Source of the DNA: Skeletonema tropicum
Taxonomy: Eukaryota; Bacillariophyta; Thalassiosirophyceae; Thalassiosirales; Thalassiosiraceae
Assembly (NCBI GenBank): GCA_037178625.1
Contig: CM074138.1
Coordinates: forward strand, 2,108,001 to 2,172,000
DNA length: 64,000 bases
Reading direction: 5' to 3'
Below the pieces are notes generated by a model, which was not told where the DNA came from, did no database searches, and saw only the letters and a list, made by a program, of their open reading frames with translations. Position 1 is the first letter of the stretch, and every line of letters begins with the position of its first letter. This document shows positions 20,584-30,599 of the stretch, in pieces. The position numbers were made by a program, and so were the translations under genes.

Positions 20584-20646
20584 TGATTAACCCTCTAGGG
20601 GCGGCATTATGACTAACCAACATGTGTGCTGTGTCGGCAGTATTGA

Positions 20647-21158
20647 CTACTGGCGGGAACTAAATCGTACCTCGCCGCGGTACGATTTATCAAATTTTAC
20701 GCACAAAACAATAACAACATGAAAAGAGTCATAAATTCGGCCATGCTACTCGACGAAAATACATTGAGCGGTCTAAAAATAGAATCCCAAACAGTATATA
20801 TACATTATATGATGCAGAAGAGACTATAGTTCGTCGAGATGGAGCACCTATCGACAAATTTGGGACCAATAACTGCTATTTCGATCTAGAATGACGCATG
20901 TCTACGGCATATCTGCATGCCTGTGCTGCTGCTGCTATGCGAGTATACTACATACAACGTTGACCAGTGGTTCTATCGAAAGCTACTTGTCTATACTATC
21001 ATATTATGGTCGATTATTTGGGATAGGCGTTGACATGGAGGCTCAGAACCATGATATTAGGGTGTAGAATGCGTCGTTTTTGTGTTTTGTTAGTGATTTG
21101 TGTGGAGATTTCTTCGTGGTACGATTTATTTCCGGTACGATTTAGTTCCCGCCAGTAG
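20647..21158. mobile_element. MITE family copy 1, 512 bp, TTGA target-site duplication
   Basis: The element begins CTACTGGCGGGAACTAAATC and ends with the reverse complement of that sequence. It is flanked by TTGA at 20643-20646 and 21159-21162. Two further copies lie at 23802-24319 and 27520-28953. It contains no transposase; short open frames inside (MKRVI...) shift between copies through small indels. The 4-bp duplication and terminal sequence do not let me assign a superfamily. Confidence 0.9.
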
Positions 21159-21253
21159 TTGATACTTCTCATATACTGCCACCACAACTGTTTCTCAGAT
21201 CATCAGATCGCACTCCCAACAACACTCACAATTACACAACCAAACGTCGCACC

Positions 21254-21559
21254 ATGAAACTTCTTGCAGCAATATCTTCATCACTTCAGCCGTATTCGAC
21301 TCATAAAAATTATTATGGTGATCATCATGCCTTAGTCCCTGAGTTGATTGAAGAAAATCCTCCTAGGGCGCAGGGTCCGTCCATAGTCATAGTGGGAAGT
21401 TTATCGCAAAGAATAATTGAGGATGACGATCATGTTGAACTGGTCCTCGAGGTGAATGAAGATTATCCTCCCGAAGTGCAGGGCATCCGTCCAGAGTGGG
21501 AAGAAAGGGAAAGGGTAGGCTGGCATTGCAAAGAAGATATTTACAACACGATGCATTAG
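21254..21559 (+). CDS. Short, diverged member of the local secreted repeat-protein family
   Basis: This 101-residue frame begins MKLLAAISSS and follows the leader word seen before its relatives at 24671, 29303 and 30600 (CCAACAACACTCACAATTAC ending caccATGaa). It lacks a good signal peptide. It carries two copies of the acidic repeat found twice in the 29303 gene: a degraded one (IEENPPRAQG) and a clear one (EDYPPEVQGIRPEWEERERVGW). It then stops at the point where the relative continues into its C-terminal domain. It is probably a truncated paralogue. Function is unknown. Confidence 0.5.
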   Translation: MKLLAAISSSLQPYSTHKNYYGDHHALVPELIEENPPRAQGPSIVIVGSLSQRIIEDDDHVELVLEVNEDYPPEVQGIRPEWEERERVGWHCKEDIYNTMH

Positions 21560-21685
21560 ATATGTTTAGGTTCTGGTAGTGCGTAATGTTGTGGTTGTGG
21601 TTGTGGAGGAGAGTGGATCAGAGTAACTATAAGTTAGCAACTACCTACTTCACTCTTCACTTGCGAAGTGATTCTTGATTACTCC

Positions 21686-23707
21686 TCATGACGTAGCCGT
21701 AGGGAACGATGCGAGCTCAGTATTTGAGTCGATCCAAGACTCATCCACAGGCATCACTGACATGAACTGCTCATTGCACTCGCGTTCGCATGCTCGGAGA
21801 TTGATTTCATCGTGCTGCTGCTGACTATCGGATTTGCGGTTATAGACGCATCCAATCAAGCATGCGACAGCAACTCCATACCGTGTCGCCAACGTCTCTG
21901 GACAAATGTGCATCCCATCACTGATCAAGTAGTTCCTATCGCATTTGGCCCTTTCAGTTCTCAACCAATTCTGCTCAGAGCAGACTTGTGCGATGCTTGG
22001 TTTCCATTGTCCACTAATCTGCAGCCTATCGTAGAGGAAAGTTGGGCCTTCCGTATCAAACATTTCATCCGTCATTGTGAGTGGAGCCGATACGTTGTAC
22101 CCGATATCCTTGGCATTGCTCCAAATAATGTGGTTGTGATAGGTTCCGTACTCTTGAACAAGTACGTGTTTCACGCCCGTGCTATTTCTCAAGTGCCACC
22201 CTTGTGCAATACCTCGGATATCAGCATTGATATGATTTACTACGCTCATATCTTCAACAGTTAGAACATTATTTGTGAATGGTATCGTCATTAGGACCAC
22301 AGTTTCTGCTCCCAGTAATTTATGTGATAACTCCACTGCTTCGACTAAGCGATCATGAGTAATTTCCTCACTTGAATGAGGAGAAAAGGTTTCCAAGATC
22401 TGTCAGCATTTATCGCCACAACCAGCACATCAAAGACCACCAAGTTCAACGGCACTATCGACAACTCACCTCTTCATCCATCCATGCATGACACGGTAGA
22501 CAACCACATCAAATTTTTGTACAATTTCAGGAACAATATCTTCTGCCTCCTCACTTTTACTTCTATTTCTTTCATTCAACGGTGTCTCGTTCAAAGGAGT
22601 ATAATAATGCAGGAAATTAACCACCTCCCCCATGCTCCAGCCGCCCCCATGACTATTAGCAGGTGGCTTTCCTTCATTTGCTTTCGATAATAGTGCGGTC
22701 ATCCTGTGCACCGTCAGTGTCAAAAATATCACAATCGTCAATGACAAAACATACTGCTACAAGAAAACATCAACCAAGAGATTGATGGTACTCTTTCTCA
22801 TATGCATCAAAACTCACCTCCACATTGCCGACACACCTCCACCAATTGTAGGAAATAGAATACTACGACTATCATGACCCTCCCATGCCTCCGCGAAAAC
22901 AACACGAGGACGACAAAATCCCGTTCCATTACTACCAGCTCCGGTAACATTACTATTTCGACACCCTACCATTTCATCAAATGTTTGTGCCAATTGCACC
23001 CCCACAGAATCACCAATTTGTAGAATTTTCAGATTTGTGGATATGGTCGCTGTGAAGTCCAATACGCGCCCTTCTCTAGGAAGATCATCGCTTTGGGATA
23101 CGCTCATCAGTGAAGGAGGTAATACCCCCTTGCGTACTTCTTTTGTGGGCCTTCTTCGGATTCCTCTTCCTTGAAAAATCATCCCTTTACGGCAAGTTAC
23201 ATATGGGTTGAATGTATTGTTGATTGGTACTACCTCACGATCATGCAGTTGAAAACTTATTCGAACATTGCTGTTTTCTCCTGTACCAAATGTCGATTTT
23301 GATGAGTGTGTTATATCATTGTGGTGGACGTAATTGGATTGGCGTTGCTGAATGTGTTTGTGAAATGCTGTTGGTTTGAACTCCTCGTGCATGTCATTAA
23401 CAACTGCTGGTTTGTTTGATAGATTATCATCTTCTAAAAACTGCTGCTTGTCATCAACTGCTGGTTTGGTTGATAAATCATCATTAGGCAATGGTTGATC
23501 GATACTAGCGGTCATTACCTCCACATACGGTGATAATATGCGTTGGTAAGTCAGAAAGGTGGTCGCAAAGCAGATGAAAGATAACACGAGAAGTAATGTG
23601 ACGTAGCGGGAGCCGACTTTTGATCCTCTTCTAGGAGGATGAGCAGAAGAACTGCCTTTCAGCAGCTTCCTCTTTTCATCCCCATCATGGTCACCAGGAG
23701 GATCCAT
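21686..23707 (-). CDS. SGNH/PC-esterase-like type II membrane protein, three exons
   Basis: The exons are 22818-23707, 22470-22703 and 21686-22370 (minus strand), joined across GTGAGT donors and giving 602 residues in frame. The N-terminus is cytosolic and basic, followed by a membrane anchor at about residues 37-58 (VTLLLVLSFICFATTFLTY). The luminal part has LQIGDSVG (GDS block), FDVVVYRVMHGWMK at the exon 2/3 junction and a C-terminal SDGMHICPE (D-x-x-H block), the layout of SGNH hydrolases such as PC-esterases that add or remove acyl groups on glycans. The second splice restores the phase and joins GWMK to SEEITHDRL. A Golgi or surface acyl-transfer or esterase role is inference. The MITE at 23802 begins 95 bp upstream of its start. 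Confidence 0.75.
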
Positions 23708-23801
23708 GCTTTGATTTGTGACCCTTCCTACTTACTTGCTTCGATCAAGCAACAAGCAACTACGGTACTTATTGTATTGTACTTCAGCAACCGACAACAT
23801 G

Positions 23802-24319
23802 CTACTGGCGGGAACTAAATCGTACCTCGCCGCGGTACGATTTATCAAATTTTACGCACAAAACAATAACAACATGAAAAGAGTCATATATTTGGCCATG
23901 ATACTCGACGAAAATACATATAGCAGCCTAAACATAGAATCCCAAACAGTATATATACATTATATGATGCAGAAGAGACTATAGTTCGTCGAGATGGAGC
24001 ACCTATCGACAAATTTGGGACCAATAACTGCTATTTCGATCTAGAATGACGCATGTCTACGGCATATCTGCATGCCTGCGCTGCTGCTGCTATGCGAGTA
24101 TACTACATACAACGTTGACCAGTGGTTCTATCGAAAGCTACTTGTCTATACTATCATATTATGGTCGATTATTTGGGATAGGCGTTGACATGGAGGCTCA
24201 GAACCATGATATTAGGGTGTAGAATGCGTCTTTTTTGTGTTTGTTAGTGGTTAGTGATTTGTGTGGAGATTTCTTCGTGGTACGATTTATTTCCGGTACG
24301 ATTTAGTTCCCACCAGTAG
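23802..24319. mobile_element. MITE family copy 2, 518 bp, CATG target-site duplication
   Basis: It shares the terminal inverted repeats of copy 1 (left CTACTGGCGGG, right CCCACCAGTAG with one substitution). It is flanked by CATG at 23798-23801 and 24320-24323. It lies in the promoter side of the SGNH gene. The internal sequence is about as close to copy 3 as to copy 1. Confidence 0.9.
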
Positions 24320-24330
24320 CATGGTTGCAG

Positions 24331-24480
24331 AGGGGGTCTAAGAATTTTGGCTAGTCTGCTCTAGGGGGGTCTGACTTTCGGAATAGTCACATACTAATTC
24401 CCAAGTAACTACTAGTAGAAACACGGAGGGGGGTCAAAATTCGGCTGATTTGAGGGGGGGTCTAAGCCGAGTAGGGGGGT
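24331..24480 (+). other. Cluster of G-runs (possible G-quadruplex)
   Basis: Five runs of five to seven G occur within 150 bp, each followed by TCT, TCA or T (near 24332, 24364, 24428, 24453 and 24473). Spacing is 10-60 bp, so a compact quadruplex is only likely from the last three. The run lies upstream of the broken gene at 24671. Confidence 0.45.
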
Positions 24481-24670
24481 TTATTTCGCGGAGGTTCACT
24501 GTAACCTGTAACGAACAACGAACCGGAGCAAATACTGAAAAACTGACGAGGGCAAAACGTTATTAGAACACCCCTAAAAGTAATCCTGTCGTGCACACAA
24601 GCAAGCTTTGTGCTTTGTCCAACAGCACTCACAATCATCTCACCGAATTTGTTGCTGTTGCTGTTGCACC

Positions 24671-24864
24671 ATGAATCTTCTTGCTGCAGCAGTCGAGTGG
24701 GCGAAATTGATCATATCGAGGAAGCCTATGATGTGACATTGAGGATAGAGGAAGAAGCTATTGATTGCATCAATCGACTACAGTCATTCTATTCTGTAGT
24801 TGAAGATATATGTAGTAGAGAATTGAATTTGCTGATGTCTCTGATGGAGTTTTATGTTTATTAA
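24671..24864 (+). pseudogene. Broken copy of the secreted repeat-protein family
   Basis: The leader, with the (TTGCTG)n run and caccATGAATCTTCTTGCTGCA, is almost the same as that of the gene at 29303. The upstream ~90 bp (CCTGTCGTGCACACAAGCAA and onwards) is also shared. After MNLLAAA the frame runs into a stop within about 20 codons. A different frame (GEIDHIEEAYDVTLRIEEEA onward) stays open to 24864. A frameshift close to the start would explain this. The signal peptide and both conserved domains are missing. Confidence 0.6.
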
Positions 24865-24886
24865 TTTCCTACGTGGTCGTTGTACA

Positions 24887-27212
24887 TTAATTTCCCACGT
24901 GGTCGTCGTTATCGTGATAGAACGGATTCATCGGAGGAGCTGAAGCTGAAGAAGACATCATTGCATTAGCACATCGATCGAATGATCCCGTGCTGATAAT
25001 GGACTTGCAGGAGGATTGGAGTGGGGTTTCGTGGCCATAGCTAACCTGCAGATCGTTTGTTGGGATCGCATACGATGGCACGACCGAGGCAACAGGTAAA
25101 GTGTTTGCCGTAGGAATTGCAGCTACTGGGTCAGAAGGAGTTGGGACTGGGACAGGAGGAGCAGGAACCACAGTGATTGTCTTTTGTGCATCTGTGTTTG
25201 TCCGTGGCTTGTAACACTTCTTGTAAGACACCCAACCGCAGCAACAAATGATGAAAAGAATGGGAATGGTCACCCCGACAATTACCCCAATCCCCATTGT
25301 ATCTGTATCCATCATTTTATCAGGAATGCTGCACATTTCTGAGGGAGTATTGCCACCGATTTCACAACAAGCACGGTCGCTGTATTTGACTCCTTCCACT
25401 AAACAAAACAATATTATGAGAATCAAAATGTAAAAAGGGGGCTAGATTTGTGGTCACTGAACACAATGCATGTTTGCATCACTCACTGTCTGTATTCTGC
25501 CACAAGTTCTTCGGGAGGTCAGGCTTGAAAGGACATTCGGTTGGAACAATGTCAGGGTACTCAGCGTAGTTGCATATTCCGCATGTCGCTTCTTGTCCTC
25601 CTGCGAGATAGCGCAGATACTCCAATTGGCAACCCGAAGGATTAATTTTGGGGCACTGCGCTGTCGAAAGGCGAACAAACCTTTGCAGCATGGTAGAAGA
25701 CTGCGCACTTTCTCCTAGTATCTGCTCGAATGCATCGAGATGGACATCGTTGGCTACAACGCCCAGAAATAGGGGAGGGTCAACAGAACGATCAAAAACG
25801 GGTGCGCTGTTTGTTGTGCCCATCTTCTTGGCTGGATGTGTCAAAGGGTCGCATTCAATATTTGTAAGATGAGATGAGAATTTTATGATCCAAGGAAACG
25901 CAAATACTGCCAATTAAATAATGCAATCCTCAATATGTACTCACCCGAAAAGAACATGTATGGTTCAACCCACGTAGTAAAGTTAGTTTCATTCCCTAAC
26001 CCTGAAGCAAAGAGCTTGTAGTAAGAAGCCATAGCTCCAACTAAGTCTCCGTCAAAGTCATTGACAGGCGTCCAGATGCCATTGGTACTACAGGCGATCT
26101 CCTTTGTTGCTAACCGATCAGCCTGTGCACCGAGCGAGAATGTAAAGATCTTTGTATCTCTGTCGTATTGAGTGGCAAGCCGTTGTGTGCCATTCCTAAT
26201 CAACTGCAAGACTTCATCAGTCTCGGGTCCAGCCGTATTCACTCCATCCTTCATGAATAAAATGGCCACATTACAGCCACTAGTGTATTCTTGCTGAATG
26301 GTTTGCTCCAATGCGTCGAAGGCTTGCTGGAAACCAGCATGGAAATTCGTCGCTCCGCCCTCAGTCAAAGCTTGGATTTGTTCAATCAAAAGCTGCTTAT
26401 TCTTGTTTGTAGCTCTCACGAGCAAATCTGTACCTGAGTATACTTGATAAGCGTAGTCCGAAAAGGCAATGACGGCAACTCTATCCGAAATGGTAAGTGT
26501 CTCGACTACAGTTATCGCCGCCTTCTTTTGCCAGATCAAGCCGACCATGATTTAACATTGAGCCACTCACGTCCAGTACAATGACGACATCTTTCGGACC
26601 GCTTGATGCAGCGACAAACCAAGGTCTCTTGCGAGGATCATAAGTACCACATTCCTCACGTGCAAATGCTGGTACTTGGCGAAACAACCCATTATGTGCC
26701 CCAAAATATGTCCATGATGGTTGTACATTGTACGAATCCCAGAAGATCTCATCATTCTCATACTTTTTCCTCATGTAATCCTCTGCGAGAAGCGTGTAGC
26801 ACGCTGTCTCGATCAACTCCGGATCAATTGGGTTACCATTCCTCCCTTTTGCTAGAGCAGATGGAATGGAGACAATGGACGTCGTTTTGTCCCACAACGC
26901 ATTGCATGTTCCTCCTCCTCCAGCACACGCTTCAAAAACTAGCTCATCGGGCTCCATACATTGCTGATTGGGGAACACGGAGGAGCAATCATTGAAGCTA
27001 CTTTGTGAGCATTGAGAGAGGGTTTCAATGGTGCATCTTTTACTGTAGGCAGTCTCGATTTCGTCGCGAAGTTTCAACGTGTCCTTTTCGATGCGTTGGA
27101 GGATGTTTTTGACTTCATTCTCCTTGTCGTAGCTGGCGTGGGCGAATGAAGATGTGAGCAGCACTGCTGCTGCAGTTGACACTCTAATGTTATTCATGAT
27201 TCCGAGGATCAT
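24887..27212 (-). CDS. VWA/Cache type I membrane protein (alpha2-delta-like), three exons, possible frameshift
   Basis: The proposed exons are 25945-27212, 25487-25831 and 24887-25398. The start is the ATG at 27210-27212; a second ATG five codons on begins a signal peptide (MNNIRVSTAAAVLLTSSFA). A VWA-N-like region (about 120-220) precedes a VWA domain with the metal-binding DVSGSM motif. Next come a Cache-like region (TTNSAPVFD, LFLGVVANDVHLD), a Cys-rich stretch, a membrane segment (GIGVIVGVTIPILFIICCC) and a Pro-rich cytosolic tail. This is the layout of calcium-channel alpha2-delta/CACHD proteins. Just after the MIDAS motif the frame shifts by one base (26521-26522): LAKE is followed in another frame by AAITVVETLTISDRV. 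Partner channel and function are inference. Confidence 0.7.
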
Positions 27213-27519
27213 TGGAGATGGAGACAACTGGGGTTCAAACCTTGCACAAGCTTTTCTCTGGGTCTTGGGTCATCAAACTGCAACGACTACGCAATCCGCG
27301 ATGATTCAAGCGTTGAACTAAAATATTATGGCTGTCGTGCAGCAACAAAAGCAGGAGATGCGGCAGCGCTTCACACTGCGCATAGCACGACCAAGGCAGG
27401 GTGCACGACTCCTACAATTTTACGTCGGGCATCCTCGCGTGTTGATGATGGATGATGGCGGACTTTTTAATCTATTGTCATAACAACGTTTCGCGTAGCA
27501 CGGAACGTCTATTTCCTTA

Positions 27520-28953
27520 CTACTGGCGGGAACTAAATCGTACCTCGCCGCGGTACGATTTATCAAATTTTACGCACAAAACACTAACAACTAACAACAT
27601 GAAAAGAGTCATATATTTGGCCATGATACTCGACGAAAATACATATAGCAGCCTAAACATAGAATCCCAAACAGTATATACATTATATGATGCAGAAGAG
27701 ACTATAGTTCGTCGAGATGGAGCACCTATCGACAAATTTGGGACCAATAACTGCTATTTCGATCTAGAATGACGCATGTCTACGGCATATCTGCATGCCT
27801 GCGCTGCTGCTGCTATGCGAGTATACTACATACAACGTTGACCAGTGGTTCTATCGAAAGCTACTTGTCTATACTATCATATTATGGTCGATTATTTGGG
27901 ATAGGCGTTGACATGGAGGCTCAGAACCATGATATTAGGGTGTAGAATGCGTCTTTTTTGTGTTTTGTTAGTGATTTGTGTGGAGATTTCTTCGTGGTAC
28001 GATTTATTTCCGGTACGATTTAGTTCCCACCAGTATGTAGCAGCGATGCGGATTGCATGGTGATCAAACAAACACACTGAGTTAGTTTAGGCTACGATTT
28101 TGGTTTGTTTGTGGAGACATGACAGACCGCATCATCATCCCCCATCTTTGCTGTCAACTGAGGAGTCAAGGTTGGAATACCTTGCGGATAATCGAAGGAG
28201 ATGCAAAGAACTATAGGACATGAAATGGGAATAAGTCCGTTGAATTGCTGTCAATACATCTGCATAAAGAATGCTCCTCAGAAATAATAAAATGTTCGAC
28301 AGGGAATAAAATGTTGTGTGCCATGTGGAATGTCCCCCACTTTCGATAGCAGTGCTCCGTCCACTGGTAATCGAATAAAAATAAAATAAAAATTTTATAC
28401 CTTGGCCGTTGATCAGACGCCAAGGAACCAATTATGGATCCAATCGACAATTGGTAGGAGTGGTTGTTGTTGGTGAGAAATCTTCACTTGTGTCGAGCGA
28501 TAATGAGGTTGTCGGAAGCAGTGGCTCATATCCCCCATCTGATATTATCGGTGCGTATTAAACTGTCGAGCAATGGCGGGTCTCCAAACGCCATGCAGGA
28601 GGAGTAAAATAAGGTGACGACGTGTCATGTCGGAGGGTTAGTCCGGCGATGGGACTCCTGTGTAGGAATGGCGGAGAAACAACGATGACGTTGTGAAAAT
28701 ATCTCGGATGCGTTAGCAGTCGACTGCAGAGGAAGTGGCTCGGATCCAACTGCTGCTGACTTCCCCCATACGTGAATACATGGAGGGCTATGGACCGCAC
28801 GTCTAGCGGAGCGGCTGGTCCAAGCCCGTAGTGGGCTCATGAACCTGTAGCAGCGATGCGGATTGCATGGTGATCAAACAAACACACTGAGTTAGTTTAG
28901 GCTACGATTTTGGTTTGTTTGTGGAGACATGACAGACCGCATCATCACAGTAG
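27520..28953. mobile_element. MITE family copy 3, split by a TRIM-like element, CTTA target-site duplication
   Basis: The left inverted repeat starts at C27520 after CTTA (27516-27519). The right end reads CCCACCAGTA at 28035 and its last G is at 28953, followed by CTTA (28954-28957). The terminal base was separated from the rest by insertion of the 912-bp element and its 5-bp duplication. It is inserted in the solo 175-bp repeat. Confidence 0.88.
28036..28947 (-). mobile_element. TRIM-like element, 912 bp, 102-bp LTRs, CAGTA target-site duplication
   Basis: Near-identical direct repeats at 28036-28137 and 28846-28947 start TG and end CA (TGTAGCAGCGATGCGG ... CCGCATCATCA) and are flanked by CAGTA at 28031-28035 and 28948-28952. 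The 708-bp interior has no long frame, as in terminal-repeat retrotransposons in miniature. On the minus strand a purine run (AAAGATGGGGGA) lies just before the repeat at 28138, as a polypurine tract would, which suggests minus orientation. No clear primer-binding site was recognised. Confidence 0.8.
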
Positions 28954-29194
28954 CTTACACGATCACTCACTCCATCCATCCGATCTCCAATCCACCAACT
29001 TCAACCTTGTTTGTACCACGTTTGTACCATGATGTAATTATTTATTTTTTAAGTATGTCTTTGCAGTAGCTGATATCGTCTGTGTACTACGTAATCATAA
29101 CGTCCGTGCTACTTTTATCGACGAACCGGTACAAGCTCGAGGTCTTACTGAGCGAGATGACTGCCTGCTCGCTGCCTCCCAGGACTGAATACTG

Positions 29195-29302
29195 AAGAGG
29201 GCAAAACGAATCCTGTCGTGCACACAAGCAAGCTTTGTCCAACAGCACTCACAATCATCTCACCAAATTTGTTGCTGTTGCTGTTGCTGTTGCTGTTGCA
29301 CC
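29195..29302 (+). promoter_or_regulatory. Conserved leader of the secreted repeat-protein family
   Basis: GAGGGCAAAACG, CCTGTCGTGCACACAAGCAA, TCCAACAGCACTCACAATCA and a (TTGCTG)n run directly before caccATG recur upstream of 24671. The CCAACAGCA(C/T)TCACAA word also precedes the genes at 21254 and 30600. The word lies 30-80 bp before the ATG, fitting a transcription start and 5' UTR. The number of TTGCTG units differs between copies. Confidence 0.55.
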
Positions 29303-30214
29303 ATGAATCTTCTCGCTGCAGCAGCCGTGTTCTTGATCGCGTCAGCCACAGCCGCAGCCACAGCCGAATGGAAATCGCCTCATTCTAGTGTGAACAAAGC
29401 TGCGGCTGCAGCGATGAATGCAAAGCTTGTGGGAAAAGCGAGTTCTGTTGATGAAGTTGTTGTTACTGACGATGACTATAAAGAATTGGTCCGTCAAGTA
29501 ATTGAAGAGAATCCTCCCGAAGAGCAGGGTATCCGTCCAGAGTGGGAAGAAAGGGTTGGCTGGAATCGCAAGGAAGACATTTACAACACCCACAACAAAG
29601 CTGGTGCTGAATTTGTTCTTGATGATTATGATGAATTTGTCCGTCAAGTGATTGAAGAGAATCCTCCCGAAGAGCAGGGTATCCGTCCAGAGTGGGAAGA
29701 AAGGGTTGGCTGGAATCGCAAGGAAGACATTTTCAACACACACAGTAGTATCGAAGGTCCTGCTGACAGACTGGAGGCTCAGCCTGCCATATTGGATGGT
29801 CCTGCTGATATGGCAGTTGAAGTTGAGAACGATAACCTGCTAGAGGTAGAGGCTCGGCATGCCGAATTGGGTGCTGTACGTGTTAGTGTAAGGGATGGCG
29901 ATATCGATGTTCTCGAACTTGCTGACGTCATGAAGGAGAAGCCATCCCTAAAGGCTGGGCTTGCGGAGGTATTTGAGTCATGGTTTGACATCAACAATAT
30001 CATGGGGTATTTGACACCAGCCAGCCTCTTCATTCTCTATCAGGTGGTAGCGCCTTATATTACGCCTGCCAAAGCTACAAATTTTGCCTGCAATGCAGTG
30101 GCAAACCAATTTGTTGATTCATCAACTGCTGAACCCATTTGTGATACGCTTTCACACGCTGTTATTGATGACTTGGTGAAATTGAAAGAACAAGTGATTA
30201 ATTTTATTTTCTGA
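29303..30214 (+). CDS. Secreted acidic repeat protein, unknown function
   Basis: This 303-residue single-exon protein starts with a signal peptide (MNLLAAAAVFLIASATAAA). Residues about 60-100 and 112-150 are two nearly identical repeats (VIEENPPEEQGIRPEWEERV then GWNRKEDI), also almost identical in DNA, so recently duplicated. An acidic linker follows. The C-terminal domain (YLTPASLFILYQVVAPYI, QFVDSSTAEPICDTLSHAV) is shared with the gene at 30600 and has two Cys in each. No known family is recognised. Its neighbours at 21254, 24671 and 30600 are relatives, so it belongs to a local expanding family. Secretion is inferred from the signal peptide. Confidence 0.75.
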   Translation: MNLLAAAAVFLIASATAAATAEWKSPHSSVNKAAAAAMNAKLVGKASSVDEVVVTDDDYKELVRQVIEENPPEEQGIRPEWEERVGWNRKEDIYNTHNKAGAEFVLDDYDEFVRQVIEENPPEEQGIRPEWEERVGWNRKEDIFNTHSSIEGPADRLEAQPAILDGPADMAVEVENDNLLEVEARHAELGAVRVSVRDGDIDVLELADVMKEKPSLKAGLAEVFESWFDINNIMGYLTPASLFILYQVVAPYITPAKATNFACNAVANQFVDSSTAEPICDTLSHAVIDDLVKLKEQVINFIF

Positions 30215-30599
30215 GGTGTCAATTGCCATATCTCTCGTTCTCGTTTGTGTAAATGAGTATCTAAACCTAAACGTAAGAGCTGTTTTGTGTCAGTTCATTA
30301 GAAAGTACCTTATCAGTAGTAGCACTTAAATTGTTTTTACTCTTTGTCCTCTTCCTCAGATGTAGCGTCATATCAGCAGCAAGAGATTCCAGCCGCTTTT
30401 GACTGTCACCTACATAGTTGTGTAGACGTGGCTGGCTCGGCGTAGCGAGCGAAGAGTAAACTTTTTGAGACAGATATCCGCCTTTGTGTTGCCATGACTA
30501 AAAACATGACTGCTGTTATCTAAGTAGAGGTAGAGTGCAATTCTGTCCAAACACTCACGTCCAACAGCATTCACAAACATCTCATAAATCAATTGTACC

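Larger units (their letters stand above)
27487..29120. repeat. Third copy of the 175-bp terminal repeat, split by nested insertions
   Basis: CGTTTCGCGTAGCACGGAAC at 27487 is the reverse complement of the inner end of the repeat at 14253. The remainder resumes after the insertions (ACGATCACTCACT at 28958) and ends with ACGTAATCATAACGTCCGTG and GCTACTTTTA near 29120, the reverse complement of the other end. It is more diverged than the other two. No internal element sequence adjoins it, so it behaves as a solo repeat. Confidence 0.7.

Noticed and set aside
20647..21158. MITEs with a TA target-site duplication (Tc1/mariner type)
   Set aside because: TACTGG...CCAGTA would fit TA ends, but shifting the ends out by one base gives 4-bp duplications at all three sites, which is the more consistent reading.
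25907..25944. 38-bp intron in the VWA gene
   Set aside because: The frame would permit it, but it is far shorter than other introns here; the acceptor at 25832 gives a 113-bp intron and a better Cache-like junction.
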